Assembly (NCBI RefSeq): GCF_029869215.1
Contig: NZ_JARWPM010000092.1
Location: 1 to 34,071 of the forward strand
Direction of reading: 5' to 3'
DNA length: 34,071 nt
Source of the DNA: Nocardia carnea
GTDB lineage: Bacteria; Actinomycetota; Actinomycetes; Mycobacteriales; Mycobacteriaceae
The translations under genes and the position numbers were made by a program. Shown here in pieces: positions 23,675 through 32,202 of the stretch. The notes under the pieces were generated by a model. The model made no database searches, was not told the DNA's origin, and was given only the letters and a program-made list of their open reading frames with translations. Every line of letters starts with the position of its first letter. Position 1 is the first letter of the stretch.

Positions 23675-25198
23675 ATGAACGCCGCACATTCCGCATCGAC
23701 ACCGTCGACCGGCCCCACGCGGGCGCCGGCGGGCACGCCCACCGGCGCCACTCACGATACGGGCGGTTCCGGCCCGGGCCGTCCGTCGCGGTGGCAGGCC
23801 TACACCGTGGCCGATCTGCGCGATCGACTCTCCGACGGACGGTTGACCAGCGCGGAGATCATCCAGGCCTACCTGGACCGGATCCGCCGCTTCGACAGCG
23901 CCGGCACACCAGCCCTGAATTCCGTGGTCGATATCGCCGCGGAGGCGATGGACCGGGCCCGCGAACTCGACAGCGAGCGGCGCGCGGGCAGAGTCCGCGG
24001 GCCGCTCCACGGCATTCCCTTCACGATCAAATGCAATATCGCCGCGCAGGGCCTGCCACTCAGCGCGGGTAACCGGAAGCTCGCCGCGTATCGACCGCAC
24101 ACCGACGCGGCCGTTGTCGGACACCTGCGCGCGGCAGGCGGGATCGTGCTGGCGACGACGAATATGTCGGAGTTCGCCTGGCACGGCACGTTCACGGAGA
24201 GTTCGGTACGCGGCCGGACCGCGAATATCTTCGACCGCACGCGGAGCGCGAGCGGATCCAGTGGCGGTAGCGCGGTGAGTGTCGCGGCGGGTTTCGCGCC
24301 GATATCGCTGGGCACCGACTCCTGCGGTTCGGTACTGGGCCCGGCCGCGCATGCCGGGCTGGCCGGGTTCCGGCCGTCGAGCGATGCCGTCGGCCGGCGT
24401 GGTGTGCTGCCCCTGTCACCCAGCCAGGACGTGGCCGGGCCGATCGGCCGGACCGTGCGCGATATCGCCGAATTCGCCGATCTGATGACCGGCGGACGGC
24501 ACTCCTGGCTCGCGGCAGTATCCGCCGTCGACCCCGCCCGGCTCACCGCCGCATACCTCACCTGGCCGTTCGATACACCCGCCTCCGGTGAGCAGCATGC
24601 TTCCGACTCCCACCGCCGCGCGCGAATCCGGGCCCGGACGGACGCGGTGGTCGCCACACTGCAGCACAACCACCGATTCACCGAGTTGCCGGAACTGGAT
24701 GCCGGTTTCGCCCGCGACATCCTCACCGGCAGCGGCTGGACCGACGCGCGCCACTCGATCGACACCTTTCTCCGCTCGGCCGGGGCCGCGTTCACCTTCG
24801 CCGAGCTCACCGCGACCGGTAGCGCACTGGCTCGCGGCATCATCGACGAATGGCTCGCGCACCCGCCCCTACCGAACCCGGTCCATGACGCCGCGCTCCG
24901 CGGGCAACGCGCCGGCCGCGCGGCACTGACCGCGTTGCTCGGCCGGCGTGGTGTGGACATCCTCGTCTATCCCACGGCACCCGATATCGCGACCACCGAC
25001 CGGGCCGGAACCGCCGCAGCCGGTATCGCTTCGAATACCGGAGCGCCCTCGGTTCAAGTGCCCATCGGCTCGGTGCAGGGGTTACCGATCGGCCTCACGG
25101 TAACGGCCGCCCCCGGCCGGGACGCCGAGGCACTCGCTTTCGCCGCGGCGGTGGAAACCGCCGCCGATCCCGCGATCACCGTCCCGCGTATCGGCTGA
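23675..25198 (+). CDS. Amidase signature family hydrolase with divergent active-site loop
   Basis: This amidase-signature protein of about 507 residues has the catalytic Lys119 (PFTIKCNI), the Ser-rich loop SGSSGGSA (about 193-200) and the nucleophile Ser219 in GTDSCGS. The usual loop is GTDTGGSIR, so a Gly of the oxyanion region is Cys and the following Arg is absent (VLGPAAH). The enzyme should hydrolyse an amide or related bond, but activity could be altered. Residues 1-38 are Thr/Gly/Pro-rich and probably disordered, so the start is uncertain; ATG 23507 is an alternative. It is divergent from LysR. Confidence 0.85.
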   Translation: MNAAHSASTPSTGPTRAPAGTPTGATHDTGGSGPGRPSRWQAYTVADLRDRLSDGRLTSAEIIQAYLDRIRRFDSAGTPALNSVVDIAAEAMDRARELDSERRAGRVRGPLHGIPFTIKCNIAAQGLPLSAGNRKLAAYRPHTDAAVVGHLRAAGGIVLATTNMSEFAWHGTFTESSVRGRTANIFDRTRSASGSSGGSAVSVAAGFAPISLGTDSCGSVLGPAAHAGLAGFRPSSDAVGRRGVLPLSPSQDVAGPIGRTVRDIAEFADLMTGGRHSWLAAVSAVDPARLTAAYLTWPFDTPASGEQHASDSHRRARIRARTDAVVATLQHNHRFTELPELDAGFARDILTGSGWTDARHSIDTFLRSAGAAFTFAELTATGSALARGIIDEWLAHPPLPNPVHDAALRGQRAGRAALTALLGRRGVDILVYPTAPDIATTDRAGTAAAGIASNTGAPSVQVPIGSVQGLPIGLTVTAAPGRDAEALAFAAAVETAADPAITVPRIG

Positions 25199-25373
25199 AG
25201 CGGACAGCGGTACCCACACCGGCATGTCGGCTTCCGCGCCGCGGCGGGGCCGCGAGCGGCGCGACCGCAGGGGCCCGGCCGGTGTCCAGTGATCCATCGT
25301 TCCGGGGCGGCCGCGATGAAGACCGACCACCATCCATAGGGCTACCCTGTGGATCCCGCAGGTTGCTAACGGC

Positions 25374-25402
25374 TTGTCCAGTCCCACGCGGCGCCTTACC
25401 GT
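25374..25402 (+). promoter_or_regulatory. Promoter of the second HisD-like gene
   Basis: TTGTCC (25374-25379), 17 bases, TACCGT (25397-25402). The -10 ends seven bases before ATG 25410 and there is no ribosome site, so a leaderless message is likely. Confidence 0.6.
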
Positions 25403-25409
25403 CGACACC

Positions 25410-26738
25410 ATGAAGTTCACCCCCGCTCGCCTCGCCGAACTCGAAGGCTCCTTCCAGATCCTCAAACGCCCCGCGCTCGACCGCCCCGCCGCACAGCGTG
25501 ACCCCGCCGTCATCGCGACCGTGTCCGAGATGCTGACCGCGATCGAGAAGGGCGGGTTCGACGCGGTCCTCGAATACGCCCGCAAGCTCGACGGATTCGA
25601 GTCGACCCAGGTCGAACTCGGCTCTGCCGAACTGGCCCGGTCCGGGGATGCGCTGTCGCCGGAACTCCGCGCGGCACTGGAACTCGGACACGAACGCACC
25701 AGCACCTTCGCCCGCGAAACCCGTTCGCACCTGGTGGATTTCGAAACCCAGCTGGCCCCCGGCCTGGTCACCGGCGTCCGCTACGTTCCGATCTCACGGG
25801 TCGGCGCGTATGTCCCGGCCGGTCGTTTCCCGCTGCTCGCCGGTGCGTTCATGACCGTCGGCGTCGCCAAGGTCGCCGGTGTACCCACCGTCCTCGCCTG
25901 CACTCCCCCGCGCCGCGACGGCACCGCCGATCCCGCGGTGCTCTACTCCTGCTACCTGTCCGGGGCCGACCGGGTCTATGTCCTGGGCGGAGTCCAGGCG
26001 CTGGCCGCTATGGCATTCGGGCTGCTCGGGGAACCCTCCGTCGATATGCTCGTCGGCGCCGGTAATGCCTATGTGGCCGAGGCCAAACGGCAACTCTTCG
26101 GCAAGGTCGCGATCGACCTGCTCGCGGGCCCGTCAGAGGTCGCCGTGATCGCCGACGAGACCGCCGACCCGGCCACCGTCGCCGCGGATCTCCTCGGCCA
26201 GGCCGAGCACGGCACCGAATCCCCGGCAGCGCTGGTCACCACCTCGCGACAGCTGGGGGAAGCGGTCATCGCCGCGGCCGACCGGCAGCTGGAAACGCTC
26301 GAAACCCGCGATATCGCCGGCCCCGCCTGGCGCGACTACGGCTCGGTGACCTGGGCGAAGGACCCCGCGACGGCGGTCGCGCTGATGGACGATCTCGCCC
26401 CCGAACACCTGGAAATCCAGACGGCCGACGACGAGTACTACCACAACGCCCTGCACAATTACGGCTCGATCTTCCTGGGCCGCTGGAGCACTGTCGCGTA
26501 CTCCGACAAGGGCATGGCCGGCACGAACCACGTCCTGCCCACCGCCGGAGGTGCCAAACACAGTGCGGGACTGTCGGTGTCGCGCTTCCTCAAACCGTTG
26601 ACCTATCAGCGCGTCGACCGTACCGCCACCCCGGAAGTGGCGGGTGCAGTCGAAACCATCTCGCAGTACGAGGGTATGGCCGCTCACGAGGCCACCGCCA
26701 CCCTCCGCCTCCAGGCGTATCGGGACAGCGCCGCCTGA
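25410..26738 (+). CDS. Histidinol dehydrogenase family protein (second copy)
   Basis: This 442-residue HisD-family enzyme keeps Gln264 and His267 (GQAEHG), the catalytic pair Glu332-His333 (APEHLE), Asp366, His374 (GTNHVLP) and His426, so a zinc- and NAD-dependent alcohol dehydrogenase is expected. No his operon genes adjoin it, so it is probably not the biosynthetic HisD. It follows the amidase by 211 bases and has its own promoter. It shares blocks such as GNAYVAEAKRQLFG with the enzyme at 11173-12495, but flanking parts differ, so the two are diverged paralogues, probably with different substrates. Confidence 0.87.
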   Translation: MKFTPARLAELEGSFQILKRPALDRPAAQRDPAVIATVSEMLTAIEKGGFDAVLEYARKLDGFESTQVELGSAELARSGDALSPELRAALELGHERTSTFARETRSHLVDFETQLAPGLVTGVRYVPISRVGAYVPAGRFPLLAGAFMTVGVAKVAGVPTVLACTPPRRDGTADPAVLYSCYLSGADRVYVLGGVQALAAMAFGLLGEPSVDMLVGAGNAYVAEAKRQLFGKVAIDLLAGPSEVAVIADETADPATVAADLLGQAEHGTESPAALVTTSRQLGEAVIAAADRQLETLETRDIAGPAWRDYGSVTWAKDPATAVALMDDLAPEHLEIQTADDEYYHNALHNYGSIFLGRWSTVAYSDKGMAGTNHVLPTAGGAKHSAGLSVSRFLKPLTYQRVDRTATPEVAGAVETISQYEGMAAHEATATLRLQAYRDSAA

Positions 26739-26766
26739 CGGCACCCCGCAGCACGCCACCGTCGAT

Positions 26767-26807
26767 ACCGGTGCCCCCCGCCCGGCACGAGGCCGGGGTG
26801 CGCCGGT
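26767..26807. terminator. Weak terminator candidate between convergent genes
   Basis: An imperfect GC-rich inverted repeat (ACCGGTGCCCC against GGGGTGCGCCGGT) lies between the HisD-like stop and the MerR stop. No T-run. Confidence 0.3.
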
Positions 26808-26877
26808 TCGGCAGCCTCTACCGCGCGAAGTACACCATCCGGCCGGCGCGTCAGGGTTCGCTCAGCGAGACCGGTGG

Positions 26878-27885
26878 CTACTCGGACGGTTGTTCTTCGA
26901 ACACCGCGACGAGGGCTGTGGCGAGCAGGGCCACCGCACGATCGGTGTCGTGGGTCAGTTGCCGGAGGAGGTCGAGGGCGAGCCGGCCGGGCAGCTCGGC
27001 GAGGGCCTGGGTGAGCCGGAGCCGCACCGCGGGGTCGTCCGGGTGGGCGGCGAACTCGCCGGTCAGAGCGGCCATGATCCGGCCGGCCCAGGGTTCGTCC
27101 GCGGCGAGCGCGCCCAGGAGTTCGGCGGCGTCCACATCGTTGGGGCCCTCGACCACCGTGCGGACGAGTTCCGGAACGGCGGCGGTGACTCCCCGCGCAC
27201 CCAGGGCGAGGGCCGCGTATCTACGGACGGTCGCGTCTCCATCCGCGAGCGCTTCGGTCAGCACCGCGGTCGCCTCCGCGCCGGGTAGCTCGGCGAGAGC
27301 GTGCACCGCGCGACGGCGGACCTCCACATCGGCCGAGCGCACACCGGGGGCCAGCCCGCCGACCGCGTCACCGTCGGCCCGCGCGAGCGCCCAGCGCAGG
27401 GATCCGGCGACGTACGGATCGGATTCACCGAGCACGGCCGCCGCCAGCATTTCGGCGGGCGCGTCCTCGGCGGGTGCCAGTACAGCTTGCTGCCGGCGCG
27501 CGGCATCCGGCGATCCGAGGCCGTGCAGGAGTTCGACGATACGCAGGACATCCTGCCAGCCGGTGGGTCCGGCCGCGTCGACCGTGCGCAGCCGGTCGAG
27601 CAACTCCTGCTCCCGGTGCAGTCGTTCCCCCGTTTTCCGGATGAGCTCCCGGACCAGTGTGGACGGGGTGAAGCCGGGATCGTCGAGAGCGCGGCCGATC
27701 TGGCGCAGCGACAAGCCCAGCGACCGCAAGCCCTCCACATGGAAGATCCGCCGGATGTCCTCGGGTGCGTACTCCCGGTAACCGCCCACGGTGCGGCCGG
27801 TGGGGCGCACCAGCCCGAGGGAGTCGTAGTGCCGGAGCATCCGGGTACTCACCCCCGAGCGGCGCGCCACCTCGCCGATCAGCAT
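26878..27885 (-). CDS. MerR family regulator fused to HEAT repeats
   Basis: This 335-residue protein has a MerR winged helix (1 to about 70: MLIGEVARRSGVSTRMLRHYD), a dimerisation helix (about 75-105) and then, instead of a short ligand or metal domain, about 200 residues of Ala/Leu-rich helical repeats. Units such as VEVRRRAVHALAELPG and ATVRRYAALALGARG are typical HEAT repeats. HEAT arrays bind proteins or, in AlkD-type glycosylases, DNA; here they are the likely sensor part. The gene overlaps the upstream HEAT gene by seven bases. The operon promoter at 28577-28607 has the features MerR proteins act on. Confidence 0.9.
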   Translation of the reverse strand: MLIGEVARRSGVSTRMLRHYDSLGLVRPTGRTVGGYREYAPEDIRRIFHVEGLRSLGLSLRQIGRALDDPGFTPSTLVRELIRKTGERLHREQELLDRLRTVDAAGPTGWQDVLRIVELLHGLGSPDAARRQQAVLAPAEDAPAEMLAAAVLGESDPYVAGSLRWALARADGDAVGGLAPGVRSADVEVRRRAVHALAELPGAEATAVLTEALADGDATVRRYAALALGARGVTAAVPELVRTVVEGPNDVDAAELLGALAADEPWAGRIMAALTGEFAAHPDDPAVRLRLTQALAELPGRLALDLLRQLTHDTDRAVALLATALVAVFEEQPSE

Positions 27886-28556
27886 GCACTCGCCTCCTCC
27901 GCGTCGGGACCGAGGGCCACTACTCGTTTCGCCTCGTCGACGGCGAGTTCGAAGCCGGCATCGGGGTCGCGCACCAGCCGCTGCGTGGCGGCCGCATGAG
28001 CCCGGATGTCCGGATCATCATTCGCTGCCGCCGCGGCGAGCACCGGTTCGGCCACCTCGCCGAGCGCGGCGAAGGCGCGGCTGAGACTCAGCCGGACCTC
28101 CCGGTCGCCGCGACCGAGTTGCGTGACCAGTTCCGCGGCGAGGGCGGGTCTCGCCGCGTCGGGCGCGAGGACGACAGCCGCCCGCCACGCGCTGCGCGCG
28201 ACGTCCTCGTCGGCGTCCCGCAGCAGCGCCGGTGTGATCGCCGGCCAGGCGTCCGGGTCGCCGATTTTGGACAGGGTGTGCAGCGCTTGGCTCCGCGCCT
28301 GCGCGCGTTCGGACCGAAGTTCCGCGCGCAGTTTCGGGACCGTCAGCTGCGCGGGGAGCCGGGTCAGCGCCCAGGTCAGCATGTCACGCACGAAGAAGTC
28401 CGGTTCGACGGCGCATCGTTGCACCAGCGCATCGAGGAGCTCCGGCGCGGGCTGCGTACCGGCGGCCAGTGCGGCTTCGAGCCGAATCGACGAGTCGCCG
28501 GCGGCCAAGGCGCCGAGCAACCGAGTGTGCTGAGAATTCCTGTGTGTCGTATTCAT
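27879..28556 (-). CDS. HEAT-repeat protein, partner of MerR-HEAT regulator
   Basis: This 225-residue all-helical protein is made of HEAT-like repeats (LLGALAAGDSSIRLEAALAAG, ARSQALHTLSKIGDPDAW, REVRLSLSRAFAALGEVA). It has no signal peptide or enzyme motif that I recognise. ATG 28556 is preferred because GGAGG lies eight bases upstream; GTG 28565 would touch that site. It is the first gene of a two-gene operon and its repeats resemble those of the MerR fusion, so it probably arose from the same array and may bind the regulator or the same target. Confidence 0.82.
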   Translation of the reverse strand: MNTTHRNSQHTRLLGALAAGDSSIRLEAALAAGTQPAPELLDALVQRCAVEPDFFVRDMLTWALTRLPAQLTVPKLRAELRSERAQARSQALHTLSKIGDPDAWPAITPALLRDADEDVARSAWRAAVVLAPDAARPALAAELVTQLGRGDREVRLSLSRAFAALGEVAEPVLAAAAANDDPDIRAHAAATQRLVRDPDAGFELAVDEAKRVVALGPDAEEASAC

Positions 28557-28576
28557 GGGTACCACCTCCGACAGCC

Positions 28577-28607
28577 AGTGAAGACCTTGTCACAGTGACA
28601 AGGTCAA
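28577..28607 (-). promoter_or_regulatory. MerR-type promoter with long spacer and 23-bp dyad
   Basis: On the minus strand TTGACC (28607-28602) and TTCACT (28582-28577) are 19 bases apart. The inverted repeat 28583-28605, arms GACCTTGTCAC and GTGACAAGGTC around one base, covers the spacer. An over-long 19-bp spacer with a dyad inside it is the hallmark of promoters that MerR proteins twist into shape. The start codon is 21 bases downstream of the -10. Confidence 0.8.
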
Positions 28608-28812
28608 GTGCGCGAGGCCGAGGTGTCCGCCGGTCGTGGCCGGCGCGCTGCCACGCCGAACCGGCAGAATGCCGTCGCCTTTCCGCACCACCGGGTGTCG
28701 CTGCCCGGATCACCGCGGGCTATCCGGCAGGGTTTAGCCGGGCGCCGCGGGGGTAGCAGCCAGGCACCGAGGATTTCGACGAGATACAGGCGGACCGGAC
28801 GAAGGAGAGCCC

Positions 28813-30558
28813 GTGGCAGTGACACCGTCTCGACCCGCGGAACTCACCGCCACCCGCCCGTTTCCGGCCCGAATGGGCCCGAAGGGGTCGGCCCTCCGCA
28901 AGCTGGTGACCACGACCGACCCGAAGCTCCTGGGCATCATGTACCTGACGTCGGCGACCGGTTTCTTCCTGATCGGCGGCCTCATGGCGCTGCTGCTGCG
29001 CGGGGAATTGGCGCGGCCGGGGCTGCAGTTCCTCTCACCCGAGCAGTACAACCAGCTGTTCACCATGCACGGCACGATCATGCTGCTGTTCTACGCCACT
29101 CCCGTGGTGTTCGGTTTCGCCAACGCGATCCTGCCCTTGCAGATCGGCGCACCCGATGTGGCGTTCCCCCGCCTGAATGCCTTGAGCTACTGGCTGTATC
29201 TGTTCGGTGCCACCATGGCGACCGCGGGCTTCGTCACTCCGGGCGGCGCCGCCGATTTCGGCTGGACGGCGTATGTGCCGCTGTCGGACATCATGCATTC
29301 GCCGGGTGTGGGCGCCGACCTGTGGATCATGGGCTTGGCCATCTCCGGTCTGGGCACCATCCTCGGTGCGGTGAACATGCTGACCACCGTGGTCTGCCTG
29401 CGCGCACCGGGTATGACGATGTTCCGGATGCCGATCTTCACCTGGAATATCGTGGTGACCAGCATCCTTGTGTTGCTGGCCTTCCCGATTCTCACCGCGG
29501 CTCTGATGGCGCTGGCCTACGACCGGCACCTCGGCGGCCATATCTACGACCCCGGCGCCGGGGGCGTTCTCCTGTACCAGCATCTGTTCTGGTTCTTCGG
29601 GCATCCCGAGGTGTACATCATCGCGCTGCCGTTCTTCGGCATCGTCTCCGAGATCTTCCCGGTGTTCAGCCGGAAGCCGATCTTCGGCTACACCGCGCTG
29701 GTCTTCGCGACGATCGGTATCGGTGGCCTGTCGATGGCGGTGTGGGCGCACCACATGTACGCCACCGGAGCGGTGCTGCTGCCGTTCTTCTCGTTCATGA
29801 CCTTCCTGATCGCGATACCGACCGGGGTGAAATTCTTCAACTGGATCGGCACCATGTGGAAGGGGCATCTGACGTTCGAAACGCCGATGCTGTTCTCGGT
29901 GGGGTTCCTGGTCACCTTCCTGTTCGGCGGTCTGTCCGGTGTCATCCTGGCCAGCCCGCCCCTGGACTGGCAGGTGCACGACAGCTACTTCGTGGTGGCC
30001 CACTTCCACTACGTACTCTTCGGCACCATCGTGTTCGCGACGTTCGCCGGGATCTATTTCTGGTTCCCCAAGATGACCGGCCGGCTCATGGACGAACGAC
30101 TCGGGCGGATCCACTTCTGGACGACCTTCCTCGGCTTCCACACCACCTTTCTGGTGCAGCACTGGCTGGGCGCGGAAGGTATGCCCCGCCGGTACGCCGA
30201 CTATCAGGCCGCCGACGGCTTCACCGCCCTGCATACCGTCTCGACGCTCGGCTCGTTCGTACTCGGCGTCTCGATGATCACTTTCGTATGGAATGTCTTC
30301 AAGAGCTACCGCTACGGCGAGGTGGTCACCGTGGACGACCCCTGGGGGTACGGCAATTCGCTGGAATGGGCCACCACCTGCCCGCCGCCGCGGCACAACT
30401 TCTACGAACTGCCCAAGATCCGCTCCGAACGCCCTGCCTTCGAACTGCACTACCCACATATGAGCGAACGGATCCGGCAGGAATCGCACGTCGGCCGCCC
30501 CGGCACATCCGGCGCCGGCGCGGAACTGTCGCAACCTCCCCGTTCCACCACCGGCTGA
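28813..30558 (+). CDS. ctaD: Cytochrome c oxidase subunit I (aa3 type)
   Basis: This 581-residue polytopic membrane protein is the catalytic subunit of a haem-copper oxidase. Visible are the low-spin haem ligand His86 (TMHGTIM), CuB ligand His264 with Glu266 and cross-linking Tyr268 (GHPEVY), the CuB pair His313-His314 (AHHMY), Lys340 of the K channel (PTGVK), and haem ligands His397 and His399 (AHFHY). It reduces oxygen to water and pumps protons. The GTG start follows AAGGAG. No other oxidase subunit adjoins it, which is common for ctaD in Mycobacteriales. The C-terminal tail of about 45 residues is hydrophilic and cytosolic. Confidence 0.97.
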   Translation: MAVTPSRPAELTATRPFPARMGPKGSALRKLVTTTDPKLLGIMYLTSATGFFLIGGLMALLLRGELARPGLQFLSPEQYNQLFTMHGTIMLLFYATPVVFGFANAILPLQIGAPDVAFPRLNALSYWLYLFGATMATAGFVTPGGAADFGWTAYVPLSDIMHSPGVGADLWIMGLAISGLGTILGAVNMLTTVVCLRAPGMTMFRMPIFTWNIVVTSILVLLAFPILTAALMALAYDRHLGGHIYDPGAGGVLLYQHLFWFFGHPEVYIIALPFFGIVSEIFPVFSRKPIFGYTALVFATIGIGGLSMAVWAHHMYATGAVLLPFFSFMTFLIAIPTGVKFFNWIGTMWKGHLTFETPMLFSVGFLVTFLFGGLSGVILASPPLDWQVHDSYFVVAHFHYVLFGTIVFATFAGIYFWFPKMTGRLMDERLGRIHFWTTFLGFHTTFLVQHWLGAEGMPRRYADYQAADGFTALHTVSTLGSFVLGVSMITFVWNVFKSYRYGEVVTVDDPWGYGNSLEWATTCPPPRHNFYELPKIRSERPAFELHYPHMSERIRQESHVGRPGTSGAGAELSQPPRSTTG

Positions 30559-30571
30559 TCCGGTTCCCTCG

Positions 30572-31219
30572 TCAGCGCCCGGACAGCAAACCGTCGACCA
30601 GGGCCCGCAGGCCACTTTCGTAGGTATCCACCTGGGTGAGCCGATCCCAGTCGTCGGCCACGGTCGCCAGCCGCGGCCACTCGGCGTGGTCGAGCGATCC
30701 GAAGAGCGCGGCGCGGAATGTCTTCCGGTCGCCGGCCGCGCGGCGGCGCGCCGACGCGGCGCGGACCAGGATCTCCCCGGCGGTGTAATACCAGATCGCC
30801 CGATACGCATGAACGGCATCGGCGGCGGAGAGTCCGCAGGTGACGGCCGCATCGATGATCTGTTCCGGATACCACAGGGCGGCCGGCGACAGTAGGTCGT
30901 CGGCGGTCAGCACCTCGACCGCCCAGGGGACCCGGGCCAGGGTGTCGTGCATCGTCCGGGCCGCGAGAACCACCCGCTCCCGCGGGTCGCCGGGCAGTTC
31001 CGGGTGCTCGGTACCCGCGGCGACCTCGTCCAGGAGGAGCAACAGCAACTCCTCCTTGTTCCGGACATGGTGATAGACCGCCATCGGCGTGACATCCAGC
31101 CGGGCCGCGAGCCGCCGCATGGTCAGCGCGTCCGCGCCGTCCTGCTCGATCAGCTCGCTCGCCGCCGTCAGGATCTGGGCCCGCGACAAGCGCGGCGGAC
31201 GTCCGGTGCGAGTGGTCAC
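30572..31219 (-). CDS. TetR/AcrR family regulator
   Basis: This 215-residue regulator starts at GTG 31219 (VTTRTGRPPRLSRAQIL). The helix-turn-helix is about 15-60 (TMRRLAARLDVTPMAVYHHVRNKEELL), and the C-terminal domain is of the TetR_C_1 type seen in tetracycline-repressor relatives. It is divergent from a small cupin gene, with a 20-bp palindrome between them. Its ligand is unknown. It converges with ctaD, 13 bases apart, with only a short hairpin (ACCGG/CCGGT, 30550-30564) in between. Confidence 0.9.
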   Translation of the reverse strand: MTTRTGRPPRLSRAQILTAASELIEQDGADALTMRRLAARLDVTPMAVYHHVRNKEELLLLLLDEVAAGTEHPELPGDPRERVVLAARTMHDTLARVPWAVEVLTADDLLSPAALWYPEQIIDAAVTCGLSAADAVHAYRAIWYYTAGEILVRAASARRRAAGDRKTFRAALFGSLDHAEWPRLATVADDWDRLTQVDTYESGLRALVDGLLSGR

Positions 31220-31268
31220 CCAGCCATCTTGGCACGAACGACTCGACAGGCAGATTCGCCCGGAGTAC

Positions 31269-31288
31269 TTTTTATACGTGTATAAAAA
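31269..31288. promoter_or_regulatory. Palindromic operator for the TetR regulator
   Basis: TTTTTATACGTGTATAAAAA has perfect 9-base arms around a 2-base centre. It lies 49 bases from the TetR start and 139 bases before the cupin start, in an otherwise GC-rich region. Its AT-rich arms also supply -10-like sequence. Confidence 0.7.
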
Positions 31289-31427
31289 CAATCCGACCGA
31301 GCCACCCTGGGAGCCATCGCCTCGGCGCAACTCCTGGTCGCGCTCGATATGGCCGTGGTGAACCCGGCACCACCGTCCCGGCGCACCGACCTCCCGGCAC
31401 CCGCCGGGGCGAAATGAAGGAAACACA

Positions 31428-31814
31428 ATGACATTCACGCCCATCGACTTCTTCGCACGCGGTATCCGCATCCTCCCCGACGGCACCATATTCGACGAGG
31501 CACGCCGGATGACCGGCGATATCGACGGCTGGACACTGACCGCCTTCCACCTGGAAACCGCAGCCGACGCCCACGGCGACCACTGGGAAGTGCATCCGTC
31601 GGGTGACGAACTGGTGGCGGTGCTCAGCGGCGGAATACGCATGTACTTCCACCCGGAAACACCCGGCGCCGACGAGGATTCGCTGACCATCGCGGCCGGC
31701 CACGCCTGCATCGTTCCCCGCGATCGTCTGCACCGGATCGAGCTGGACGGCCCCACCGATCTGCTGTCCCTCTCACCGCGCCGCGGTTCGCGCCTGGAAA
31801 AACGCGAACAGTAG
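31428..31814 (+). CDS. Small single-domain cupin protein
   Basis: This 128-residue protein is one cupin barrel: HWEVHPSGDELVAVLSGGIRMYF (about 46-70) gives the first motif and HACIVPRDRLHRIEL (about 92-106) the second. Two or three His and a Glu can bind a metal. AAGGA precedes the ATG. Small cupins act as isomerases, dioxygenases or sensors; nothing here decides. It is divergent from the TetR regulator across the palindrome and is its likely target, followed by a truncated NAD(P)-binding gene in the same direction. Confidence 0.85.
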   Translation: MTFTPIDFFARGIRILPDGTIFDEARRMTGDIDGWTLTAFHLETAADAHGDHWEVHPSGDELVAVLSGGIRMYFHPETPGADEDSLTIAAGHACIVPRDRLHRIELDGPTDLLSLSPRRGSRLEKREQ

Positions 31815-31846
31815 GCCCACATCTCTTCCGATATGAAGGAGCGAAG

Positions 31847-32113
31847 TTGTATCTCGTCACCGGCGCCACCGGAAACGTCGGCGCCCACATAGTTACCGGG
31901 CTGCTCGCCGCGGGCGCTGACGTCCGGGCCACCAGCAGGAACCCGGGCACCGCCGGGCTGCCGGCCGGCGTCGACGTCATATCCGCGCTACCCGGCCGCC
32001 AGATGTTCACGGGCGTGCACGCGGTCTTCCTCAACCCCGCCACGATGCACGACACCGCCGAAACATTGCTCCAGCAGGCCGTCGAGGCAGGAGTGAACAG
32101 TGCCGGAATGTAA
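31847..32113 (+). pseudogene. Truncated NmrA-like NAD(P)-binding protein
   Basis: An 88-residue frame starts at TTG 31847 after AAGGAG and reads MYLVTGATGNVGAHIVTGLLAAGADVR (shown in part), the Rossmann start of atypical SDRs of the NmrA group. It runs to LLQQAVEAGVNS, where relatives continue with a strand such as RVVLLSS, and then ends. Family members are about 270-300 residues, so some two thirds is missing. It is probably a relic, second in the cupin operon. It cannot hold the full cofactor and substrate site. Confidence 0.65.
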
Positions 32114-32202
32114 CGGGACGATGCTGGAACCGATACGGAGGCAACGAGTTCAGGGTTCCGTGCACCGAGGAGACTGCGTGAAATCGACCGTCAAGTATTT
32201 GC

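Noticed and set aside
29035..30852. A leftward open frame of about 605 codons opposite ctaD
   Set aside because: It is antisense to an unmistakable cytochrome oxidase subunit and its Gln/His/Glu/Gly-rich translation is typical of a complement frame.
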